Shown: one piece after another, positions 26,091-35,885 of the stretch | Layout of the letters: each line of letters opens with the position of its first letter | How positions within the stretch are numbered: the stretch's first letter is position 1 | Source of the DNA: Streptomyces sp. NRRL S-1022 | Lineage (GTDB): Bacteria > Actinomycetota > Actinomycetes > Streptomycetales > Streptomycetaceae | Length of the DNA: 64,000 bases | Direction: 5' to 3' | Assembly: GCF_000720135.1 (NCBI RefSeq) | Contig: NZ_JOIU01000015.1 | Span: 186,001-250,000 of the forward strand | Notes under the pieces: model-generated | Told to the model about the DNA's origin: nothing | What the model saw: the letters and a program-made list of their open reading frames with translations, nothing else | Databases searched by the model: none | Program-made: the position numbers and the translations under genes

Positions 26091-26768
26091 TCAGCGCACG
26101 CTCAGCCCGAAGGAGCCGAGCCCTGCCTGCCGTACCAGCACCGACCCGTACGGCGTGCGCAGCCGCAGCCACGTCCCGGAGGAGAACAGTCCGGTGTCGC
26201 CCGGACCGGTCCCGGGCCGCAGGAACCCCAGGGACTGGGCCGCGTGCACGGCCCGCACCGGCAGCCGGGTGCCCCTGATCTCCCGGGACCAGATGTCCCG
26301 CCCGATCCGGTCCAGCTCCGCGCGGGTACGGCCCTCGGGCGCCAGCTCCTCGGTACGGGAGCGGAACTCGGCCACCGCGGCGGCGACCGTCGCGCGCAGC
26401 GCGTCCGGCGCGGGCAGCCCGGGCTCCGGCTGCCAGCCGGTACGCGGCGGCAGCAGCCCGGCCCACGGCGGTCCGGTGACCGCGCCGGGGACGGCGGCGG
26501 TGGCCGCCCGCTCGTCCACGGACTCCAGGAACTCACCGGCGGAGACGGTCACGTCGAGGGCGACGTCCAGCCCGTCCTCGTACGGCTTCGCCAGCCGTAC
26601 CGCGCGGACGGCCAGCACCTCGAAGGACGGCGGCCGGCCGAAGACGGCGAGGGCGGTGCCGGCCGCCTGCAGCCGCACCGCGGCCCCGCGGTCGTAGTGG
26701 AGCAGCCGGGAGAGGAAGGCGGCGAGGTCCGCCGCCTCCGTCTCGTCGGCCAGGTGCAGCACCGTCAT
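26091..26768 (-). CDS. Conserved hypothetical actinobacterial protein
   Basis: This is a 225-residue soluble protein with no signal peptide or membrane segment, beginning MTVLHLADETEAADLAAFL. ATG 26768 overlaps the stop of the thioesterase gene by ATGA, so the two are translationally coupled. A longer open frame to 27302 is antisense noise. I recognise no catalytic motif. Coupling to a hotdog thioesterase and, upstream, ettA is the only clue to its role. Confidence 0.8.
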   Translation of the reverse strand: MTVLHLADETEAADLAAFLSRLLHYDRGAAVRLQAAGTALAVFGRPPSFEVLAVRAVRLAKPYEDGLDVALDVTVSAGEFLESVDERAATAAVPGAVTGPPWAGLLPPRTGWQPEPGLPAPDALRATVAAAVAEFRSRTEELAPEGRTRAELDRIGRDIWSREIRGTRLPVRAVHAAQSLGFLRPGTGPGDTGLFSSGTWLRLRTPYGSVLVRQAGLGSFGLSVR

Positions 26769-27181
26769 GCCGCGACGGCCTCCGTCTTGTCGGCCCCGTC
26801 CCGGTACTCCTCCAGGAACGCGCGCTCCTCGGCGGTGATCCGGCGGGGCCGCTGGGCCTCGAAGTCGAACGGCACGACGACCGTCGAGGCCCGCACGTAC
26901 ACGAGATCCTCGTCCTTCACCTCGTAGGTGAGGGTGAAGGACGCGGCCCGGATCTCGGAGACCCACAGCTCGATGTCCACCGGGTGGTGCCGGTGCACGA
27001 GCTGCCGCTTGTAGTCGATCTCGTGGCGCGCCACCACCGACCCCTGCTTGAAGTCCTTCTCCGGACGGAACAGGAAGTCGATACGGGCTTCCTCCAGGTA
27101 ACGGAGGAACACCACGTTGTTGACGTGGCCGTAGGCGTCCATGTCCGCCCAGCGCAGCGGGCAGCGGTAGAGGTGCCGCAA
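26765..27181 (-). CDS. Hotdog-fold acyl-CoA thioesterase (4HBT/YbgC-FadM type)
   Basis: This is a 138-residue thioesterase. The active-site pattern RWADMDAYGHVNNVVFLRYL is that of the 4-hydroxybenzoyl-CoA thioesterase family, with the catalytic Asp in DAYGHVNN. It should hydrolyse acyl-CoA; the chain is unknown. The start codon is TTG (27181), with GGGG about 9 nt upstream inside the end of ettA. It lies 6 nt after the ettA stop and overlaps the next gene. Confidence 0.88.
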   Translation of the reverse strand: MRHLYRCPLRWADMDAYGHVNNVVFLRYLEEARIDFLFRPEKDFKQGSVVARHEIDYKRQLVHRHHPVDIELWVSEIRAASFTLTYEVKDEDLVYVRASTVVVPFDFEAQRPRRITAEERAFLEEYRDGADKTEAVAA

Positions 27182-27187
27182 GATCGA

Positions 27188-28852
<1,665 letters not shown>

Positions 28853-29114
28853 GAGAAACCGTCCGGCAGCTTGAAATCTGGCAGTGGGCAGATACACCCC
28901 ATCTTGCCGTACGGCCACCCCTGTGCGGAAACGCGTCAGGCGTGAGGGCCCTGACCTGGGGTTTCGCTGCGGCGGGCTACGGCCCGTCCGTCACAGTCGG
29001 TCATCGTCGGTCCGCCTCGGTCACCCTCGCACGGCCCGGGACCTGGCGGACACTGCGCGGGAGCTGGGAGAAGCCGATCGCTGCGCGGCGGCCCGTGAAG
29101 GGGGCGCCCCGCGG

Positions 29115-29564
29115 TCAGGGGGCGGTGTCGGGGCGGGCGGTGTGGTCGGGATGGCCGGCCGTGCGGCGGGCCTCCTTCATCCCCGCCTCGTAGAGATGGT
29201 CCCGGCCGTCGGCCAGTTCTTCCACCGCGGCATGTTCGAGGTCTTTGAACGGCTGGTAATACGTGTCGTTGTAGGCCTCGATGATCTGGAACGTCCAATG
29301 CCCCGGGATGACGTTGCGGCCCATGATTTCCGCCTGTACCTTGTCGGCCCACGCGGACTGGCCGGCTTCCCGCAGGAGCTGTATCGCCCGGTCCAGTTCC
29401 AGATCGGCGGTTCCGGTCAGCTGGTGGAAACTGTAGAGATGACCGCGCGCGCGTTCCGTCGTCTCCAATGCCTTCGAAAGTGATCCGAGGGCTTGGAGCA
29501 ACGTATCGCTGAGGCCGTCGGGACGCTGGTGCGCGCGGTCGGGGCCGCCGCTGTCGGCATTCAT
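29115..29564 (-). CDS. Hypothetical helical protein
   Basis: This is a 149-residue soluble, mostly helical protein beginning MNADSGGPDRAHQRPDGL. Recognisable internal stretches are SLSKALETTERARGHLYSF and IIEAYNDTYYQPF. The latter has two adjacent Tyr and resembles proteins of unknown function seen singly in Streptomyces. It starts 13 nt after the small membrane gene at 29578-29853, so they probably form a bicistron. No ribosome site is evident. No function can be assigned. Confidence 0.7.
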   Translation of the reverse strand: MNADSGGPDRAHQRPDGLSDTLLQALGSLSKALETTERARGHLYSFHQLTGTADLELDRAIQLLREAGQSAWADKVQAEIMGRNVIPGHWTFQIIEAYNDTYYQPFKDLEHAAVEELADGRDHLYEAGMKEARRTAGHPDHTARPDTAP

Positions 29565-29577
29565 GATCTTGCGGTTT

Positions 29578-29853
29578 TCACCCGGCCATCCTGTGTTCCG
29601 GGAATTCGTGGACGCTGGCCGTCAGTGTGCCGTCCTGCTGTTCGTAATGGGACAGGGCGAGGCCCAGGCCGAAGAACGTGGGAGCCCACTCGCCCACGAA
29701 GAGGCCCCACCGGTCGGCCCGGTCGAGCCCCGTGCCGCGCTCCGCCTTCAGGCTGGTCGCCCAGGCGACGACGGTGAGGCCGATCGAGGCGAAACCGGCC
29801 AGGTAGGCGTGCTCGCTGCGGACGCCCATCTCGTGCATTTTCTTGACGATCAT
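29578..29853 (-). CDS. Small two-helix membrane protein
   Basis: This is a 91-residue protein beginning MIVKKMHEMGVRSEH. ATG 29853 has GGGAGAG 6 nt upstream, so it is preferred to the in-frame upstream ATG. Hydrophobic segments lie near residues 18-35 and 56-70. It is first in a two-gene unit with the downstream helical protein. Confidence 0.65.
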   Translation of the reverse strand: MIVKKMHEMGVRSEHAYLAGFASIGLTVVAWATSLKAERGTGLDRADRWGLFVGEWAPTFFGLGLALSHYEQQDGTLTASVHEFPEHRMAG

Positions 29854-30045
29854 CGTGCTCTCCCGGTAGGAAGCGATGCGCTGTTCACACCTGGGTTCCC
29901 ATATCCTTTGAGCCACACCCGGGCTCCTGGAAAATTCGCGGGTCTTTTTATTTTCCGGTTCAACGTGCTGCGGGAGACTGCGTTGGCGCCCGGCGGAGTA
30001 CTCCCGTATTCTTGGATTTCATCCCCGGTTGACAGGGGTGACCGC

Positions 30046-30537
30046 ATGCAGACTTTCCTGCCTTATTCCGACTTCAGGTCCTCGGCTCTCGCCCTGGATC
30101 GTCGGCGACTCGGAAAGCAGCGGGTCGAAGCATTGCAAGTACTTCGCGGCCTCGTCGTACCGGGTTACGGATGGCGCCATCACCCGGCGGTGCGCATGTG
30201 GGCGGGATACGAGGAGGCTCTGGTCCGCTACGGCCTCGAAGTCTGCAAGGTGTGGCGTGAAGGCGGCCATCAGGACAGTTGCGCGGCCACCCTGGTCGCC
30301 GATCTCCTCGCCTTCCGGCCCGGTGCGTCGGTCCGCCACCAAGGGCCGCTGGCGGAGGCCGGGGAACTGCCGCCGTGGCTCGGCGACGAGGCGTTCCACC
30401 GCAGCCACCGGTCGGCGCTGGTGCGCAAGGACCCCGACACCTACGCGCCGCTCTTCCCCGACGTGCCGGACGACCTGCCCTACACCTGGCCGACGTCGGA
30501 CCGCGGAGGAAACCAGCGGGGCGCCGTGCCGCCGTGA
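30046..30537 (+). CDS. MSMEG_6728-like protein, Pyr_excise (pyrimidine-dimer glycosylase) related
   Basis: This is a 163-residue protein beginning MQTFLPYSDFRSSALALD. The RRRLGKQRVEALQVLR and GYGWRHHPAVRMW stretches are characteristic of the actinobacterial MSMEG_6728 family. That family is distantly related to the phage T4 pyrimidine-dimer DNA glycosylase; Thr2 could be the amino-terminal nucleophile after Met removal only if processing occurs, and here residue 2 is Gln. DNA-repair activity is therefore unproven. ATG 30046 follows AGGGGTG. It overlaps the start of a decayed gene downstream by GTGA. Confidence 0.75.
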   Translation: MQTFLPYSDFRSSALALDRRRLGKQRVEALQVLRGLVVPGYGWRHHPAVRMWAGYEEALVRYGLEVCKVWREGGHQDSCAATLVADLLAFRPGASVRHQGPLAEAGELPPWLGDEAFHRSHRSALVRKDPDTYAPLFPDVPDDLPYTWPTSDRGGNQRGAVPP

Positions 30538-30890
30538 CCGGTACGGCGGGGCCTCCCCTGCTCTTCGACGCCGACGGTCCGCTCGTCCCGTTCGGATCTC
30601 CGGCCGGCGCTCACTGCGGTGCGCCCCTCGGCCACCGGGGGAACCCGCTGCCGGACCGGCTCGCTCCGTGGACCGGGCCGGCCGCCGGCCGTTCGTCCGG
30701 GTCGGCGACGAGACCGGCGCCCTGAACCGCCTCCGAGCCGTCGCCGGGCGTCCCGGGACCGTCGCTCCCGCATCGCGTCGACCCGGCCGAGCGCCTCGCG
30801 GACGCCTACTTCGCCGCACTCACCGCGTGGCCGGGCACCGCCGCGCCGGCCTCGGCCGCGGGGCTCGGGAGGCCGCGGCGGCCCCGGTTC
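30534..30890 (+). pseudogene. Decayed HAD-superfamily hydrolase gene
   Basis: GTG 30534 overlaps the upstream stop and encodes a HAD-like N-terminus (LLFDADGPLVPFGSPAG). That frame stops at 30725. A second frame carries a C-terminal HAD motif (RRPFVRVGDETGALNRL, about 30680-30735). A third block, back in the first frame after the stop, gives LPHRVDPAERLADAYF (about 30765-30820), which is the usual end of these Streptomyces proteins. The middle of the gene, about 80-100 residues, is missing. This is a deletion plus frameshifts, and it runs into the convergent surface-protein gene. Confidence 0.55.
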
Positions 30891-32295
30891 ACTCGCCGGC
30901 CGGGTTCTCCCTGCGGCGCAGCACGATCAGCACCGCGCCGCCGATGACCACGAAGCCGATGGCCACGCCCGCGATCAGGGGGGTGATCGCGGAGCCGCCG
31001 GTCGCGGCCAGGTTGGTGTCGGGGACCGGGCTGCCGCCCACCGTGGCGGGGCTGGGGTCGTTGCGCAGCTGGGCCGTCTCCGTCGTCAGCGACCCCTGGG
31101 TCTTGCAGTCCAGGACGCCGGTGAAGCGGTGGCTGAAGCCGTGCGGGCCGGTGATGGTGAAGTCGTAGGCCTGGTCCTCCTGGAGCGGCACGGTCACCGT
31201 GCGGGACGCGCCCGCGGGGATCGTGTGCTCGGCGCCCATCAGGGTGAAGGTGAACGGCGCGTCACCCTTGTTGACCGTGGTGATGTCCACTCCGCCCTCG
31301 GCGCAGTTGTTGCGGGCCGAGACAGCCGGTATGGCACCCTCGGCCGCCCAGCCGGCCGTGGCGGTGGCGGAGACCGTGGACTCGCTGGAGCCGGCCAGGA
31401 TCTGGGTCTGGCTGCGGCTCTCGGAGGCGAAGGCCCGGCCTACCGGCACGGTGGTCGACGCCTGCACGGACAGCTGGGCCGAGCCGTCCGCCGCGTCCTC
31501 GGGGACGTCGAGGAACAGCTGGCTGCCGTCCTTCGCCGAGGTGATCACCTTTCCGGTCCTGTCGATGACCCGCACCCCGCTGGTGGCGGCGTCCGCCGGC
31601 GGGCTCACCGTGACCGCGCCCGCGTTGGTGTGCACGGTCACCGGTCCGAGCAGGTCGCCCGGCCGCCCGGAGACGGCGGGCGGGTCCAGCGTGAGCGAGG
31701 CCTGCGGCTCGGCGACGCTCCGGGCGCTCTTCTCCAGGTAGTCGGCGAGCTTCTCGGCCTGCGGGTCGACGGCGTCGACCTTCGCGCCGTCGGAGTAGCG
31801 CCAGATGGCCACCTGGGTGCCGGCCGCCGCGTCCTGCTCGGTCAGCCCGCTCGTGCCCGCCCGCCGGGCGAGCGCGGCGAGGTCGTTGACCTGGGGGTAG
31901 GAGTTCTGCAGGATCCAGTGGATCCGGCCCGCGTCCTTGTTGGTGCCCAGCGAGGTGCCGCTCCAGGGCGTCTCCTGGTAGCGGGCGTCCCGCTGGGTCG
32001 GGTTGTACAGGTCGACGCAGTAGGTCTGCAGGGTGCCGCCGCCGTCCACGGACATCTCGAACAGGCCGGCGGACACCCGCTGGTCGGCGCCGTTCTCGTG
32101 GATCACGGCCTCGCCGTAGGTCTTCAGGCCGTTGATCGTGGCCGCCGCCCCGCCCTGCGGCTGCGCTCTGTCCTCGGCCACGGCCGTACCGGCGCCGGAC
32201 AGCACGCCGGCCGCCACGAGTCCGGACACCGTGGTGGCGGCGGCCAGGCGGGCCGTTCCGGTGGACCGGCAGAACCCAGAGAGCGCAGCAAGCAC
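30889..32295 (-). CDS. Thioester-domain, sortase-anchored cell-surface protein
   Basis: This is a 468-residue secreted protein. The signal peptide ends near residue 40. A thioester domain follows, in which Cys93 (LQTYCVDLYNPT) and Gln161 (AAGTQVAIWRYS) would form an internal Cys-Gln thioester, an adhesin chemistry. A beta-rich middle follows, then LAATGG, a membrane helix and a short Arg-rich tail: the LAXTG sorting signal of Streptomyces class E sortases. GTG 32295 has GAAGGGGAA upstream, preferred over the longer frame to 32343. It should sit on the wall of aerial or vegetative hyphae. Confidence 0.85.
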   Translation of the reverse strand: MLAALSGFCRSTGTARLAAATTVSGLVAAGVLSGAGTAVAEDRAQPQGGAAATINGLKTYGEAVIHENGADQRVSAGLFEMSVDGGGTLQTYCVDLYNPTQRDARYQETPWSGTSLGTNKDAGRIHWILQNSYPQVNDLAALARRAGTSGLTEQDAAAGTQVAIWRYSDGAKVDAVDPQAEKLADYLEKSARSVAEPQASLTLDPPAVSGRPGDLLGPVTVHTNAGAVTVSPPADAATSGVRVIDRTGKVITSAKDGSQLFLDVPEDAADGSAQLSVQASTTVPVGRAFASESRSQTQILAGSSESTVSATATAGWAAEGAIPAVSARNNCAEGGVDITTVNKGDAPFTFTLMGAEHTIPAGASRTVTVPLQEDQAYDFTITGPHGFSHRFTGVLDCKTQGSLTTETAQLRNDPSPATVGGSPVPDTNLAATGGSAITPLIAGVAIGFVVIGGAVLIVLRRRENPAGE

Positions 32296-32536
32296 AGAAT
32301 TCCCCTTCGAGCAGGACCCGTTGGACGTGGGGGACGGTCCCACCAGCAGAATCGGCAGCCCCTAGGGGCACGCCCGGCATCCTATGGATCAGCCGGAGCC
32401 TCTCCCGGCGGTCGGATCATCCGATGGCCGATCCGATCCGCAATCGTTATCGCCGGGGCCTTCGTTGAGCTGGCCGAATCGACAAATCCACCGGTTCGTA
32501 CGGTGTGTTCCGGCAACGGGGTGACGGTGACTGACG

Positions 32537-33013
32537 TCACGTCACCGCCGCTGCTTCTCCCTCCTGTTGCCCTGCCCGGTCGTCCTGCGGATCCGCCGGG
32601 CGCGGTGCCTCCCAGTTCGGCTCGGGCCGGGCGGATGCCGGCGGCGCCTCGGGTTTGACGGCGCGTTGGAAGACCGCCGTACCGCGCGACAGGTCGTGGC
32701 CGATCGCGACGGCGTCGATGTCGGCGGAGGCCCACTGCTGCTGCCCCTCACGCACCTCGGTGCGCACCTTCAGCCGGCCCTGGACGACGACCGGCTGTCC
32801 CACCTCCACGCACCCGACGACGTTGACCGCGAGCTGCCGGTTGGCCCACACCGTGAAGAAGTTGGTGTGCCCGTCCGTCCACGCGTTCTTCTCCCGGTCC
32901 CAGTAGCGCGCGGTCACCGCGAGCCGGAACCGGGCCGACGGCCCCGCCGCCAGTTCCCGGTACGCCGGCTGGGTCGCCACGTTGCCCACCACACAGACGA
33001 TGGTCTCGTTCAT
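32537..33013 (-). CDS. ssbB: Single-stranded-DNA-binding protein, SsbB-like paralogue
   Basis: This is a 158-residue SSB. The OB fold starts MNETIVCVVGNVATQPAYR and includes the aromatic-rich FRLAVTARYWDREKNAW and NFFTVWANRQLA. The tail lacks the acidic DDDxPF tip that recruits replication partners in SsbA-type proteins. This fits the Streptomyces paralogue SsbB, reported to matter for chromosome segregation during sporulation. It lies downstream of the dynA-dynB genes on the same strand. ATG 33013 follows a GGAGGGGAGCGAGG site. Confidence 0.85.
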   Translation of the reverse strand: MNETIVCVVGNVATQPAYRELAAGPSARFRLAVTARYWDREKNAWTDGHTNFFTVWANRQLAVNVVGCVEVGQPVVVQGRLKVRTEVREGQQQWASADIDAVAIGHDLSRGTAVFQRAVKPEAPPASARPEPNWEAPRPADPQDDRAGQQEGEAAAVT

Positions 33014-33479
33014 GTCCTCGCTCCCCTCCCCCGCCCGTCCCCTTCCGGTTCCGGCCGGGCGGACACGCGTACGGGCCCGTCCCGTACGGCTGCGTCTGCC
33101 GTGCCGGCGCGTACGACTTCCGTACGTGCCCGCACGTCCCCGCGACCGCCCGCACCGCCCGCCGCTTCCGCGGCCGGACCCGCCGTGCGATCGCCGTGAC
33201 CTCAGACTGCCTCCGCCGGGCTGGGCCCGCTGAGTGCTGTGGACCATCCCCCACCTGTGGAAAACTCCGCCACCCGGACGGGTGCGTGCGGCCTCGTGCC
33301 CGTGCCCCTCCCCCGCTCGCGGCGCCCCCGCTTCAGCCCAACCGGAACCCGCCTCAGCCCGCCCAGGACCCGCCTCAGCCCGCCCAGGACCCGCCTCAGC
33401 CCACCCGGGAGCCGCCTCAGCCCACCCAGGACCTGCCTCAGCCCACCCGGGAGCCGCCTCAGCCCGCCCAGGACCTGCC
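33014..33479. other. Intergenic region between ssbB and dynB
   Basis: I see no convincing gene in these 466 nt. The left part holds the ssbB ribosome site and GC-rich unique sequence. The right part is filled by a 21-bp tandem repeat that begins within the end of dynB. Open frames on both strands through the repeat are by-products of its 21-nt period. Confidence 0.6.
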
Positions 33480-33496
33480 TCAGCCCACCCGGGACC
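33329..33496. repeat. Eight-copy 21-bp tandem repeat at the end of dynB
   Basis: There are eight consecutive 21-nt units, consensus CGCCTCAGCCCRCCCRGGANC. The first, at 33329, is the most diverged. The last (33476-33496) contains the dynB stop codon. In the minus strand each unit keeps a TGA in the dynB frame, while another frame reads GGLRRVL-type heptapeptides without stops. Confidence 0.85.
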
Positions 33497-35882
33497 CGCC
33501 CCGCACGACCCTGCCGTACTGCTCCCGCACCTCCCGGTACCGCAGCAGTTCCGACGCCACCGGATCGAGCACCCGGGCCCGGCCACAGCTCGCCGCCGCT
33601 TCCCGCAGCCGCCGTTCCGCCTCTTGGCCGTAGCGCCGTGCGGGGCCCCGGGCCGCCATCCGGCAGGCCCACTCCACCAGCGGACCGCCGATGATCCCGC
33701 ACACCATCAGCAGCACCGGAACCCCCAGGTTGGGTGCCGTCACCCCGGCGATCTGCGCCGCCAGCCACGCGCCGCCCGCGACCTGCAGCAGGGTCATCGC
33801 GGCCTGGACCAGTACGGCAACCGGCCACCAGCCGGGCCGCGGCGGGCGCCCCGGCGGCAGCCCGGCACGTGCCGCCAGGTCGTCCAGCGCCTCGGAGAGC
33901 CCGTGGGAGCCGCGTACGGCGGCCTCGCGCACCGCTTGGGCCCAGGGCGCGGGCAGCCCGGCCGAGGCCCGGTCGGACACCGTACGGACCGCCTGTTCGA
34001 CGCGCTGACGGGCCGTGGCCTCCTCGTCGGCCTGGGCGCGTACGGCGTGGCGGCCCGTCGCGGAGTCGCTCCGGCCCTGGTACCAGCGCCACAGCCGCAG
34101 CCAAGGCGTGCCGCAGGCCCGGTTGGCGTTGCGCAGCCAGGCGCGCTCCGCTGCCTCGCCCGCCGCGGTGGCGCCCACCGCGTCCGCGAGCCGCCCGGCG
34201 AACTCCTCGCGCGCCTCCTCGCTCAGGCCGGCCCGCCGGCCGGTGGCGTAGACGGGCCGCAGTTCGGCCGCGGCGCCGTCCACGTCGGCCGCCACCCGGC
34301 GGACCGCGGCCCCGCGCTCCGCCACGAACTGGCCGAGCGCCTCGCGCAGATCGCCGACGCCGTCGCCGGTGAGCGCGGACAGCGCGAGCACGGTGGCACC
34401 CGGTTCGCCGTGCTCGCCGAGCGCGATGCCGTCCTCGTCGAGCAGCCGCCGCAGATCGTCCAGGACCTGGTCGGCGGCGTCCCCGGGCAGCCGGTCCACC
34501 TGGTTGAGGACGATGAACATGATCTCCGCGTGACCCGCCATCGGGCGCAGGTAGCGCTCGTGCAGGACGGCGTCCGCGTACTTCTCGGGGTCGACCACCC
34601 AGATGACCGCGTCGACCAGCTTCAGGATCCGGTCGACCTGTTCGCGGTGCTGCACGGCGGCGGAGTCGTGGTCGGGCAGGTCGACCAGGACCAGCCCGCG
34701 CAACTGCCCCTCGACGTCCGGGCCGTGCAGCGGGCGGCGGCGCAGCCGGCCCGGGATGCCCAGCCGGTCGATGAGACCGGCCGCGCCGTCGCTCCAGCTG
34801 CACGCGATGGGCGCGGCCGTGGTCGGCCGTCGTACGCCGGTCTCCGAGATCGGCACGCCGGCGAGCGTGTTGAACAGCTGGGACTTGCCGCTGCCGGTGG
34901 CGCCTGCGAGGGCGACGACGGTGTGCCGGCCGGAGAGCTTGCGGCGCGCGGCGGCCTCGTCCAGGACCCGGCCCGCCTCGGCGAGGGTACGGCTGTCCAG
35001 GCGGGTGCGGGAGAGCCCGACGAGCTCGCGCAGAGCGTCCAGGCGGGAGCGCAGCGGGCCGTCGTACGCCAGCGGGGCCGGGGCGTGGCTGCCCGGTCCG
35101 CGGTGCGCCGGTTCCCCGGCGGAGGCGCGGTCGGCGGCGAGGGCGGCGGCGTTGGCCTCGGTGACGCGCCGCGCGATGAGCCCGTCGTCCCATTTCTCCG
35201 AGGAGGACTCGGAGCCGGCGTCGGTCTTGGCGGGCGCGCCGTCCATGTTCGCGGACGGGGCTTCGGCCGTGGCGGACGTGCCCCCGGTCCTGGCGGGTAC
35301 GGCCTCCGTCCCGACGGGTACGGCCTCCGTCCTGGCGGGTGCCGCGTCGGCCGTGGGGCGGGGCTTGGAGGGGTGGGCGTGCGGCCGGGGGACGGAGATA
35401 CCGCCCTCCTCGGCACGGGTCCCGCGCGCGGGGCGCTCGTTGTCATCCTTCGCGCGCGCGTGGCGGTCGTTGTCGTCCTTGCCGTCCCGCACGCGCGCGG
35501 GACGCCCGCCGACGGCGTCCGTGCGGCTGCCGTCACCGGCCTCGGTCCCGTCCCCCGGGCCCTCGTCGCCCTGTTCCTTCTTCGCCTTGCCCGCGTCCGT
35601 GTCCACGCCCCCGCCTGTGTGCTTGTCCGCGTCCTCGCCGTCGGAGCGGGCGCCGCCGGCGGGAACGGCACCCGAACCGGCGTGGTCCGCGCGACCCTCG
35701 GGACGCTCGTGACCCACGCGATGCTCGTGACCACCGTGATTCACGCCATCAGCGTGACTTGCGTGATCGGTGTGCCTGCCGAGCTCCGTGGCCCCGCCGC
35801 CGTCACCGTTCTCGCCGCCGTGGTTCATGCGCCTCATGTGCTCGGTGTGATCCGTGTGATCCTGGTCAGTGAGGGCGGTCAC
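33480..35882 (-). CDS. dynB: Dynamin-like GTPase DynB
   Basis: This is an 800-residue protein. A disordered Asp/His/Gly/Glu-rich N-terminus of about 225 residues is followed by a dynamin-type GTPase (P-loop ALAGATGSGKSQLFN, then VDLPDHDS and VLNQVDRL). A helical region and two membrane segments near the C-terminus (about 680-720, around LLQVAGGAWLAAQIAG and VPVLLMVCGIIGGPLVEW) complete it. Streptomyces DynB has two membrane helices and works with DynA to stabilise FtsZ rings during sporulation septation. GTG 35882 has AGGAGAGG overlapping the end of dynA. Assignment rests on the paired arrangement and topology. Confidence 0.8.
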   Translation of the reverse strand: MTALTDQDHTDHTEHMRRMNHGGENGDGGGATELGRHTDHASHADGVNHGGHEHRVGHERPEGRADHAGSGAVPAGGARSDGEDADKHTGGGVDTDAGKAKKEQGDEGPGDGTEAGDGSRTDAVGGRPARVRDGKDDNDRHARAKDDNERPARGTRAEEGGISVPRPHAHPSKPRPTADAAPARTEAVPVGTEAVPARTGGTSATAEAPSANMDGAPAKTDAGSESSSEKWDDGLIARRVTEANAAALAADRASAGEPAHRGPGSHAPAPLAYDGPLRSRLDALRELVGLSRTRLDSRTLAEAGRVLDEAAARRKLSGRHTVVALAGATGSGKSQLFNTLAGVPISETGVRRPTTAAPIACSWSDGAAGLIDRLGIPGRLRRRPLHGPDVEGQLRGLVLVDLPDHDSAAVQHREQVDRILKLVDAVIWVVDPEKYADAVLHERYLRPMAGHAEIMFIVLNQVDRLPGDAADQVLDDLRRLLDEDGIALGEHGEPGATVLALSALTGDGVGDLREALGQFVAERGAAVRRVAADVDGAAAELRPVYATGRRAGLSEEAREEFAGRLADAVGATAAGEAAERAWLRNANRACGTPWLRLWRWYQGRSDSATGRHAVRAQADEEATARQRVEQAVRTVSDRASAGLPAPWAQAVREAAVRGSHGLSEALDDLAARAGLPPGRPPRPGWWPVAVLVQAAMTLLQVAGGAWLAAQIAGVTAPNLGVPVLLMVCGIIGGPLVEWACRMAARGPARRYGQEAERRLREAAASCGRARVLDPVASELLRYREVREQYGRVVRGGSRVG

Positions 35883-35885
35883 CGG

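Noticed and set aside
30619..32658. 679-residue plus-strand frame over the surface-protein gene
   Set aside because: It is antisense to the thioester-domain protein, whose signal peptide and sorting signal are convincing.
33329..33496. CRISPR array
   Set aside because: The units are contiguous 21-mers without spacers and there are no cas genes. No other direct-repeat/spacer pattern was seen.
33239..33694. Plus-strand frame with Pro-rich heptad repeats (TRLSPPR)
   Set aside because: It is generated by the 21-bp repeat and the antisense of dynB.
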